Made by a program: the position numbers and the translations under genes. This document shows positions 19,189 to 26,264 of a stretch of DNA of 43,725 nt, piece after piece. Origin of the DNA: JBDROU01 sp043809745 [NCBI: bacterium] (GTDB lineage: Bacteria; Elusimicrobiota; JBDRMW01). Every line of letters begins with the position of its first letter. Position 1 is the first letter of the stretch. Under the pieces are notes generated by a model, which was not told the DNA's origin, ran no database searches, and saw nothing but the letters and a program-made list of their open reading frames with translations. The stretch spans positions 1-43,725 of the forward strand of contig JBDROU010000039.1 in NCBI GenBank assembly GCA_043809745.1. The letters are read 5' to 3'.

Positions 19189-19218
19189 ATAATAGAACAT
19201 TTACTGGAACAGTTTCAA
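19189..19218 (-). promoter_or_regulatory. Sigma-70-type promoter for the zapB-like/zapA/rarA run
   Basis: On the minus strand TTGAAA (19218-19213), an 18-nt spacer and TATTAT (19194-19189). It lies about 40 nt before the TTG start of the zapB-like gene, just after the boundary of the exported-protein block, and could drive the whole downstream run. Confidence 0.55.
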
Positions 19219-19236
19219 CAAAAAAATCGAAAAATC

Positions 19237-19366
19237 GGGGACGTTGTTGACAGATGGACAGTTAATACTTGAACTTCTTTTGATATTTCAAGTAACGTTG
19301 ATGAATATATTTTGAACTTATATAAAATCAGGACTTAATGATTAAGGAATTATGTGATGTGTCCCC
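19237..19366. other. Segment bounded by inverted GGGGAC ends, possible mobile-element relic
   Basis: GGGGACGTTGTTGACAG at 19237 and, in opposite orientation, GGGGACACATCACAT reading back from 19366, enclose about 130 bp of AT-rich DNA without a gene. Next to the right end are two overlapping palindromes (CTTAATGATTAAG at 19334-19346; ATTAAGG/CCTTAAT at 19341-19347 and 19365-19371). GGGGAC-type motifs of this kind are often scattered near REP-associated transposases; that link is from memory and no transposase is in the window. It lies between the 3' end of the giant gene and the zapB promoter. Confidence 0.35.
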
Positions 19367-19375
19367 TTAATGCTT

Positions 19376-22300
19376 TTATAATGCAACTTTAAATTCTTTT
19401 GGGGTTTTATTTAGAGCATCATCCAAATCAACTGGCATTGTATTATTACCACTTCCATTTGAATTCATATTTAGCAATACTAAAACTGATTTTATTAGTA
19501 CCTGATCGTAATCAGGCAATTCTAACCCACCCAATGTCTTATGAACTGTATTAAAAATTGGAAACAGCAATTGAGGAGTAAAACTACCCGTTCTCAACAT
19601 GTCTGAAATAATTACATCCGGAGTATATGCATAATTTCGCATAATATTTTTGAAATTGTCTTCATCTATTTCGAAAGGTAGTGATTGGTTCAGTGCTTCA
19701 TACACTATTGCAACAGTCTTTCTCTTAATGGGCTTCTCAATTTCTTGCGCCTCCAGCCTCTCGATAATTTCCTGTCTGATTATGTATTTAAAAGTTTCAG
19801 GATTTAAATTCGGAAAATATTCCTTAAAATTTTGCCTGGGGTAATTTGTTGCATCTTCAAGGATATAAAGTTGCGTTTTTGCAATAATCTCACCGAGCTC
19901 TACGTTTATTGCAGCTGCTGCTATATATCCTGATATTTCACCCGCCGAAGTTGAATTATATTTTATAAAAACATTATTTAATAACTCCAGAAGTATAGTC
20001 GGTTCATCATAATTCCGCTCTTCCCCGCTGGCAAGTTTGACAGTATCCGGGGTTATGACTTCTGACCGATTGTCAGCTTGTCTAACTAATTTTATGTTGA
20101 TGCTGGAGGCATCTCCTCCTCTGGAAGGTGTCCTACTGCCCCATGGATTAGGTGAAACATTAATACCGATTTGTTTAAGATCTTTGTCTTTACTTCCTTT
20201 TAAGTCACCAAATTTTATCTTATAAGTATTTCCCATCTTAAGTGGTTTAGAAAACATATTTGGACTGTCAAAAGATTGATTTTCTCCCACCAGACGTAAT
20301 ATATATTCGCCGCTCCCCTCAACGGTTACTTCAAAATAGTCATTATCGCTAAGATCTTTCCACTTTCCATCCTTAAAAAATGCCACCCCTCCCCAGTTCT
20401 GCGGGCATCTGCCTGTACAAATATTTGTACTTACAACTGTCGGAGCAGGTTTAGGTTTTTGAACTTTGGAGGAATCTTTAATTTTTCTAGAGATTAATTC
20501 TTCCATAGCCGCCGCGCGGATTTCTATATCCATCTTTGTATTTCTAATAGTCCCTTCCAATGCTTCTTCAGTAACGCTTTTCATTAATGTTTGATGTCCA
20601 GTCCATATTTGACCCTTAGCTTTTCTAGAAAACAATTCTGCCATAGCTGCCGCGCGAATTTCTATATCCATCTTTTTATTGCTAATAGTATTTTCCAATG
20701 TATCTTCACTTACACTTTTCATTAGCGCTTGATGCTCCGGCTTAATAATGCTTTTTAGTTGGGTTGAGCTTTGGGCTATGGGTTTTTCATCTGGTGATTT
20801 TTCTATCAATGAATCGATTAATCCCTTATCAACTTTTTCTGATTTGGGTTCAGCTGATGTTTTTTCCGCCAATTTGTCGATTAATCTTTTATCGACTTTT
20901 TCTGTTGCTGGCTTTTCATCTTTATTTAGAAAGATACCTTTTAACCTACTCAGAAAACCACCTTGCGCATTATCCCCAGATACTGAGGAGGTGCCCTTTA
21001 CACTTTCCGGAATTGAAAAACTGCTGGGATGCTTTATAAAGTAATAATCTTTCAAGAAAACATTTGCTCCCCTTGGGTTATTAGTAGTAGCCATTCCGAC
21101 ATCAAAAGAAATAGCCCTAATTTTAGAAATATCAGCTCCGGATTCATCCAGATTAACTGTTACAGTATGCCATTCTCCATCAGAATGAATTTCTGCCATT
21201 ACAAATGGCGGAGGTATCTTCCAGTTTTTAGCCTGAATATAAGAATCATCAACAACGTTAATTCTAACCGCCTTAGCACCTTTTTCTCCTCTTACTTTAA
21301 GAGTTAAAAAGGGTGTTTTTGATAAATCCTGCATTTTTTGAAAACTTACTTCAGCGCTGTTCCAGCTAGTAATGGTTTGAATGCCAATTTCATCTTTTGA
21401 AGCTTTTATCATCCCCTTGTTTTTTCCAATAGCGGAGTAAAAGTTCACCTCTTTTAATATACGAGGATCTCCAAGATGAATACTTCTATCATCTTTTTTA
21501 ACGGTTGTTAGCCATCGTTCAAGTGCTACTTTAGTGATTTTTGAGCCCGGCATGGTGAGAGATTTATTAGAAAATGTGTTTTCATCTTTCATTGTTACTA
21601 AAAGCAACTCAATTCCTTTCCGAATTCCGAGACGATTAATTCCGGGTAAGTTTCTTAAAGAATGTCCTTCAGGATCAAACGGATTCCCTCTGTGATCCAA
21701 AGCAAACAGCATCCAGGTCCCCGCGGTGCTTCCACCCGGAGCATTTGGAGTATTCCACCCGTATCCAACAGCCATTCCACGCTCAGTGGCATATTCCCAA
21801 TAAAGCATCCCATCACGTTCTGTGGCTCTTATAAATGCAAAATACCTTAATGCATCAGCCATTGCTAATAAATTTTCAGCTTTTTTAACAAGACCAATTT
21901 CATAATAATAGCCTGCCATGACATCCATTGCGCAAATGACGCCTGCTGTCCATTCATCAGTTATTTGTCCTTTAATCCCGCCGCGTTGAGCTTGGATATC
22001 GCTTAGATGCGGATCACTAAAATCAGAGCCAATTGTTGTGACTTCGTAGCCATCCGGCCGGATATAATCAGTTAATACCAAAGCATTCCTTAACAGCCAA
22101 TTCATCATCCCTTCCGCTGTGCCCTCCCCAAATATTTCATTCAATTTTTTTGGGCCAACACTGGAGATAGCTTTGGCGTTTGTCATTGTAGTAGAAGATA
22201 GAATCCCCCAACTTTGTACGTCTACAGGGATTTGCGGATTTATTTTTCCATACGCAAAGCCCTGATAAAAAAAGGCTTCATCCCCTTCCTTTACTAAAGC

Positions 22301-24247
22301 GCCTCTTTTTTTCAGTTCCGGATAAATACTGTCAGCTTTTTTTCTGCATCTTGAAGCTAATCTAGGATTAAGATGATTTTCTTCCAAATAATTCGCTAAT
22401 TGATGCAAGAAAGAATAATGATCATGCATATTTTCAATATGCCCTAAATGCTCCCTTGCGGGTGCGCCATCTATGTCCTGCAAGGCAGGACCCGCAGACA
22501 CGATATTTTCAGTGCTGAAAAGACCAAGAATCGTTTCCCCGAGTTCTTGCACAAATTGTTCCAATATTTTTCTTTCCTGCCTTGAAAGATCTGAATCCTT
22601 CCTTAAAGATTGAAGTGCGGCTCCCAACAGAAAACTTTGCGGTCCGCCATCTGTATACCATTCAATAATTCCGTTTCCTTCTGTCCAAGAAGAACTTGTG
22701 TCGATGCAGTTAATAATATGCTTCCTTTTTACTCCATCAAACGGGCTTGGAAGAAGCCTTATAAATCCATAAACATTATTTTCATCCACTTTCCCAGATA
22801 ATTCCTCTGCAGAATATTTAATAAAACGCTCGGCAAAATATAAAACGTACTTTCTTGCTTTTGCATAATCTTTAGTCAGTATCAAATGCCGCAACGCCGC
22901 GAGCGCTTCGTCATAAGTAAATCCCCCTGTCGCGAAACCATTTTTAACCGCAACTGGACTTTGGTCTCCAACATGACTTGGCTGAAGACCCGTGTTTGTG
23001 TCTGAGATAGAATCTTCCCATTCGGAAAATTCTTTGTGTAATTTTCGAGCTGGAGGTAATATTTTTGGAATTGTTTTCGTTGGCAAGCTTGCAAAAGCAG
23101 GAGCTGGGAAATTACCCATACTGGTTAAATTAAAATCACTATTTTGAGCATTGCCTGCACTAATTGACACATATCCTTGAATCAGCGGAACTGAAATTAA
23201 TATAAATATCGGCGCAAGTAAATAAAAATATATAAATATTCCTGCTCCGAACGCAGCTATAAAAGCAACTTTCTTAACCCGTGACAAATTGGGATAAAAA
23301 TTCATCATACCTTCTAATACATTTCTTAAAGACCCTGGGGTTTGAGAAGTCTGTGTACTGGGAAATTTTAATTCATAGGTTTCTATATATGAATTTCCAT
23401 CTGTGTCGGCCTCATAATATTTAATCAATAAACTTTTACTGGGTATACTTTCATCAAAACGAAACCAATTGATTAATGTGTTTTCTTCTTCTAATATTTT
23501 CTCTAATTTTTCTTTTTCTTCTGGCTCATCTGGCATTAAAAACCATTTTATCACTTGTTTTAAGGCGACATTAATGGGTTTTGTTAATTTGCGTCTCTCA
23601 TTTAAGGCATTCACGTATTTTATTAATGTCTGTGAAAAATCGCCTTTGTCAAAAACACCCTCTTCATCAAACAGGGCTGATATTAAATCTTTATATACCA
23701 GCCTCTGTTCTGTTGAATCAGGATCAATTTCAGATAAGTTGTCTATTATCAAAGTTAAAGCTGTTTCTTTCAAGACGACAATATTTAAAAACAAATTCTT
23801 GTAATAATCTGCTATCTCTTCTAGCCCATCTTTTTTTGCTGATATGTATTTATTTATAATGTCGCCATAGAATAATTTATGGTCATTTTCAGTATTTGAT
23901 ACTTTTTCTAAAGATTGCTTAAAAAGACTTTGCGTTATGACACTAACCACTGATACTAAAGGTGTCAAATTCTCTTTTTCTTGCTCTCGAAGTAGAACAT
24001 CAAAATCTGTAAGAATTCTAAAAAGCTTGCTTATATCAAGTTCTGCCAAAGAGATAGAATCAACAACCCCTTTTTCCAATAAAGGAGATACCACTATTTC
24101 TCTAGTTGCGTTGAAAGCATCAGTTATCTTATTTAGTTCAGTTCTAACGGGTGGAGCTAAATAAGCACTTCCATGACACAATGAGGAATAATTAAATTGT
24201 AAGCTCAAAAAACTTATTAACAAAATGCAAACAAATATTTTTTTCAT
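19376..24247 (-). CDS. Giant exported protein with (alpha/alpha)6-glycosidase-like core and beta-rich binding modules
   Basis: 1,623 residues from ATG 24247, which follows AAGGGGAA by about 7 nt; the frame also extends 20 codons upstream. A signal peptide (1-25) leads to the motif AYLAPPVRTEL. Helical region to about 300, then a hydrophobic hairpin or membrane segment (325-360). Residues about 440-900 look like an (alpha/alpha)6 toroid (TYDEALAALRHLILTKDYAKARKYV, VDVQSWGILSS, DEWTAGVICAMDVMAGYYYEIG), the fold of GH8/GH94-like enzymes; catalytic residues cannot be assigned. Residues about 945-1075 resemble a carbohydrate-binding beta-sandwich. Then come repeated EKVDKxLIDxLxEK linkers, two 46-residue repeats (1171-1262), a second beta module (about 1270-1390) and a helical C-terminus. 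It is probably cell-envelope located and acts on glycans; the substrate is unknown. Confidence 0.75.
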   Translation of the reverse strand: MKKIFVCILLISFLSLQFNYSSLCHGSAYLAPPVRTELNKITDAFNATREIVVSPLLEKGVVDSISLAELDISKLFRILTDFDVLLREQEKENLTPLVSVVSVITQSLFKQSLEKVSNTENDHKLFYGDIINKYISAKKDGLEEIADYYKNLFLNIVVLKETALTLIIDNLSEIDPDSTEQRLVYKDLISALFDEEGVFDKGDFSQTLIKYVNALNERRKLTKPINVALKQVIKWFLMPDEPEEKEKLEKILEEENTLINWFRFDESIPSKSLLIKYYEADTDGNSYIETYELKFPSTQTSQTPGSLRNVLEGMMNFYPNLSRVKKVAFIAAFGAGIFIYFYLLAPIFILISVPLIQGYVSISAGNAQNSDFNLTSMGNFPAPAFASLPTKTIPKILPPARKLHKEFSEWEDSISDTNTGLQPSHVGDQSPVAVKNGFATGGFTYDEALAALRHLILTKDYAKARKYVLYFAERFIKYSAEELSGKVDENNVYGFIRLLPSPFDGVKRKHIINCIDTSSSWTEGNGIIEWYTDGGPQSFLLGAALQSLRKDSDLSRQERKILEQFVQELGETILGLFSTENIVSAGPALQDIDGAPAREHLGHIENMHDHYSFLHQLANYLEENHLNPRLASRCRKKADSIYPELKKRGALVKEGDEAFFYQGFAYGKINPQIPVDVQSWGILSSTTMTNAKAISSVGPKKLNEIFGEGTAEGMMNWLLRNALVLTDYIRPDGYEVTTIGSDFSDPHLSDIQAQRGGIKGQITDEWTAGVICAMDVMAGYYYEIGLVKKAENLLAMADALRYFAFIRATERDGMLYWEYATERGMAVGYGWNTPNAPGGSTAGTWMLFALDHRGNPFDPEGHSLRNLPGINRLGIRKGIELLLVTMKDENTFSNKSLTMPGSKITKVALERWLTTVKKDDRSIHLGDPRILKEVNFYSAIGKNKGMIKASKDEIGIQTITSWNSAEVSFQKMQDLSKTPFLTLKVRGEKGAKAVRINVVDDSYIQAKNWKIPPPFVMAEIHSDGEWHTVTVNLDESGADISKIRAISFDVGMATTNNPRGANVFLKDYYFIKHPSSFSIPESVKGTSSVSGDNAQGGFLSRLKGIFLNKDEKPATEKVDKRLIDKLAEKTSAEPKSEKVDKGLIDSLIEKSPDEKPIAQSSTQLKSIIKPEHQALMKSVSEDTLENTISNKKMDIEIRAAAMAELFSRKAKGQIWTGHQTLMKSVTEEALEGTIRNTKMDIEIRAAAMEELISRKIKDSSKVQKPKPAPTVVSTNICTGRCPQNWGGVAFFKDGKWKDLSDNDYFEVTVEGSGEYILRLVGENQSFDSPNMFSKPLKMGNTYKIKFGDLKGSKDKDLKQIGINVSPNPWGSRTPSRGGDASSINIKLVRQADNRSEVITPDTVKLASGEERNYDEPTILLELLNNVFIKYNSTSAGEISGYIAAAAINVELGEIIAKTQLYILEDATNYPRQNFKEYFPNLNPETFKYIIRQEIIERLEAQEIEKPIKRKTVAIVYEALNQSLPFEIDEDNFKNIMRNYAYTPDVIISDMLRTGSFTPQLLFPIFNTVHKTLGGLELPDYDQVLIKSVLVLLNMNSNGSGNNTMPVDLDDALNKTPKEFKVAL
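20483..20758 (-). repeat. Tandem 138-bp duplication inside the giant gene
   Basis: Two head-to-tail copies of 138 bp (46 codons), starting at 20483 and 20621. Each encodes a helical unit around HQxLMKSV...MDIEIRAAAMxELxSRK. DNA identity is high over the core, so the duplication looks fairly recent. It keeps the reading frame and lies in the linker between the two beta modules. Confidence 0.85.
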
Positions 24248-24309
24248 TACTGTTCCCCTTAATTTTAAGAAATTTATTAACACATCTAGCTTTTCTTTTG
24301 CTTTCACAT

Positions 24310-24323
24310 GCCAAAATTTTGGC
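24310..24323. promoter_or_regulatory. 14-bp perfect palindrome near the start of transcription of the giant gene
   Basis: GCCAAAATTTTGGC is fully symmetric. It lies just downstream of the -10-like TATAGT (24335-24330) and upstream of the coding start, a position typical of a repressor operator. AT-rich DNA makes such palindromes less surprising, but the GC caps are not. Confidence 0.4.
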
Positions 24324-24329
24324 CAAACT

Positions 24330-24358
24330 ACTATAATGCTATTTTCTATTTTATCAAA
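24330..24358 (-). promoter_or_regulatory. Sigma-70-like promoter candidate for the giant gene
   Basis: TTTGAT (24358-24353), 17-nt spacer, TATAGT (24335-24330). It would give a leader of about 75 nt. It is an alternative or addition to the box-driven promoter immediately upstream. Confidence 0.4.
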
Positions 24359-24390
24359 AGCATATTAAGAAGTTGTAAAAGTCTTGTAAA
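24359..24390 (-). promoter_or_regulatory. PhoB/PhoP-like box promoter for the giant gene
   Basis: On the minus strand TTTACA (24390-24385), 5 nt, TTTACA (24379-24374), 9 nt, TATGCT (24364-24359). The 11-bp period and the 9-nt distance to a -10-like hexamer are the same as upstream of the receiver gene and of the PorV-like gene in this window. Confidence 0.5.
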
Positions 24391-24405
24391 ATTTTTTATT
24401 CCAAA

Positions 24406-24425
24406 CAACGTTTCACAACGTTTCA
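24406..24425. repeat. Tandem decamer CAACGTTTCA x2
   Basis: Two perfect adjacent copies of CAACGTTTCA, about one helical turn apart, 16 bp upstream of the TTTACA boxes of the giant gene. This could be an additional regulator site. Confidence 0.45.
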
Positions 24426-24537
24426 AAAGTTTTGAGAAGTTGCTCAAAAACAGGGTATTTTTCAATCGTAGTTGCTGATAGCGATATAAATGGTTTTTCG
24501 ATTAAATCTCATTGAGATAGTGGAATAATGAACACTA

Positions 24538-26103
24538 TCAATGGCTGATTGCTAATGGCTTTGATCTAGAAGATAAAGGACGATTTTGAATTTTTATATT
24601 CTCTCTTTCCCATTTTTCAGAGCATTCTTTATATTTATAAAAACCTGGTTTCATTGAAAAGTCCGGCCTGACCAAACCGAAATTATCCACTCCATTACCG
24701 AAGTTATTTACTGTATCCTGAAAGAAAGCCCAGAAGATTTTATCTACTCCTTCAATGTCTAAACCTTTAATAAAAATCTGTTCTACCCATCGAGCCTGCT
24801 GATCTTCTGTTGTGCTTATTCCGTGCCACCACGTGTTTTTAAATGAGATTTCACTAACACCGGGGCTTCCCAACTCGGTCAGCCAAATCCTCTTGCTCCC
24901 GTCGCCGTACTCAGACATTATTAGTCTCACTGAAGCTATCTTTTCATTCAGCTCTTGCATCGGATTATTATTAAGAGGGTTTACAAAAGGGTGTACGTTA
25001 ACGATATCGAAAAACTGCCCGCCAACAAGAGAATATACCGCCCTTAAAGGTTTTCCACTTGCTTCCGTAAGCCCTCCAAGAAGCACTTTACAACTTGGAT
25101 CTGCTGCTTTAGCTGCGGTATAACTTTTTTTCAATAGACCGGAATACCGTTTCATTCCGTCCTGCCCCTTCCAGTGTATGGCCGAATCAGGTTCGTTCCA
25201 TACCTCCCAATATTTTACGCTGTGTTTATATCTAGATACCACTTTAGTTACAAAATCCGCGAAATCTTCGTTATTATAAGGTGGACTGTCCCAGGTATCT
25301 CCGCCCCATGAACTGGAATAGGACAGAAATCCCAGAATTCGAATGTTGTTTCTTTTAAGTAATTTAATTATAAGGTCATATCTATTAAATGTGAATGTGT
25401 CGTTTTTAGCCTCGATATCTTCCCACAAAAATCCTAAACGCACTGAATTTACTCCTAACTCTTTTAGCATGGCCACCGCCTGTATCAGTTTTTGGTCACT
25501 ATACATATAGTTATTCCATTGATGATTCCAATTAAGGAACACCAGCATACCGAACGGACTATAACCCTTCTCTCTCCAATCGTATGGGCTGGGATCGAAC
25601 TGATTATCAACTCCGTCTCCGTCAATATCCTGGTCCACTTGATTGGGAATGCCGTCATTATCCATATCTTCATCATCCTTCCCGGGAATTCCATCATTAT
25701 CCTGATCCAGAAGCATGACCGCTTTATTTTCATTTACTGATGGTAACAAGTGATTATTCTTTTTCTGCCATTCGTACGAGTTTTTTGAATAATCGAACCC
25801 TGGAAGTTTATTTTCTGCAGCCACAATAAATAGCGGCATAACAATAAATAAGGTAATAGCAGCAATAAACAATACAAAGCTGGAGATCCTTGTCCCATAG
25901 AAAAAACCCGGCAACTCTGGCATATCGTTTGAATCTGACACATTTATTGTTTCATTAATTGGCAGCTCTTCTGTAAATATCATATTCTCTGAAATTTCAT
26001 TAATTCCGGAAGGTGCAAGCAGATATAAATCATTAACAAACACTTCGGATACAGCAAACGCTGTAATCAATAAAAATAGATTAAAAGTTTTAATAATTTT
26101 CAT
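24538..26103 (-). CDS. Exported or membrane-anchored clan GH-A glycoside hydrolase with calcium-binding repeats
   Basis: 521 residues from ATG 26103. A signal-like N-terminus (MKIIKTFNLFLLITAFAVSEVF) is followed by LYLLAPSGINEI, akin to the YLAPP motif of the neighbouring giant protein. A membrane segment spans about 74-97. Residues 132-171 are thrombospondin-type-3-like DxDxDGxxD repeats, expected to bind Ca2+. Residues about 182-500 form a TIM-barrel hydrolase: LGVNSVRLGFLWEDIE, acid/base candidate Glu304 in YWEVWNEPD, VHPFVN, and nucleophile candidate Glu410 in IWLTELGSPG. The pattern fits clan GH-A, closest by eye to GH39/GH5-type retaining enzymes. The substrate is unknown. It is upstream of the giant gene and separated by a regulatory region, so the two are likely coordinated rather than in one transcript. 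Confidence 0.82.
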   Translation of the reverse strand: MKIIKTFNLFLLITAFAVSEVFVNDLYLLAPSGINEISENMIFTEELPINETINVSDSNDMPELPGFFYGTRISSFVLFIAAITLFIVMPLFIVAAENKLPGFDYSKNSYEWQKKNNHLLPSVNENKAVMLLDQDNDGIPGKDDEDMDNDGIPNQVDQDIDGDGVDNQFDPSPYDWREKGYSPFGMLVFLNWNHQWNNYMYSDQKLIQAVAMLKELGVNSVRLGFLWEDIEAKNDTFTFNRYDLIIKLLKRNNIRILGFLSYSSSWGGDTWDSPPYNNEDFADFVTKVVSRYKHSVKYWEVWNEPDSAIHWKGQDGMKRYSGLLKKSYTAAKAADPSCKVLLGGLTEASGKPLRAVYSLVGGQFFDIVNVHPFVNPLNNNPMQELNEKIASVRLIMSEYGDGSKRIWLTELGSPGVSEISFKNTWWHGISTTEDQQARWVEQIFIKGLDIEGVDKIFWAFFQDTVNNFGNGVDNFGLVRPDFSMKPGFYKYKECSEKWERENIKIQNRPLSSRSKPLAISH

Positions 26104-26105
26104 TT

Positions 26106-26124
26106 CAATACTATTATAGTATTG
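26106..26124. promoter_or_regulatory. Perfect 19-nt palindrome over the -10 of the glycosidase gene
   Basis: CAATACTAT-T-ATAGTATTG on the plus strand, with 9-bp arms. On the minus strand it contains TATAAT (26118-26113) and ends 2 nt before the ATG at 26103. This is an operator-like position; if the TATAAT is used, the mRNA would be almost leaderless. Confidence 0.5.
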
Positions 26125-26156
26125 GATTATTAAGAATCAAGTTAAGAATTTGTAAA
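26113..26156 (-). promoter_or_regulatory. Degenerate box promoter for the glycosidase gene
   Basis: On the minus strand TTTACA (26156-26151), TTAACT (26145-26140) and CTTAAT (26134-26129) at an exact 11-bp period, then 10 nt and TATAAT (26118-26113). TTGATT 16 nt before the -10 could also act as a standard -35. Weaker than the other three box promoters of the window. Confidence 0.35.
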
Positions 26157-26264
26157 ATAATTTATACGGATTGTAGAATTGTCCGCTTAAAAATAGGATT
26201 TTTATTGTCTTAATTCACAATATTGAATAATATTTTAAAACTGTTGAGAATGGACCGTTTGCTT

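Larger units (their letters stand above)
24248..24537. other. Regulatory intergenic region between the two exported-protein genes
   Basis: 290 nt with no gene. It holds, from right to left on the minus strand: weak hairpins after the 521-aa gene (ATCTC-ATT-GAGAT at 24506-24518; TTTTGAG/CTCAAAA at 24430-24449) without U-tracts, the direct repeat CAACGTTTCA x2 (24406-24425), two 11-bp-phased TTTACA boxes (24374-24390), two possible -10 elements and the palindrome GCCAAAATTTTGGC (24310-24323). The gene downstream begins at 24247. Confidence 0.6.

Noticed and set aside
23059-23600. The giant gene as two separate genes split at the internal hydrophobic segment
   Set aside because: The frame is continuous without a credible internal start or ribosome binding site after the segment.
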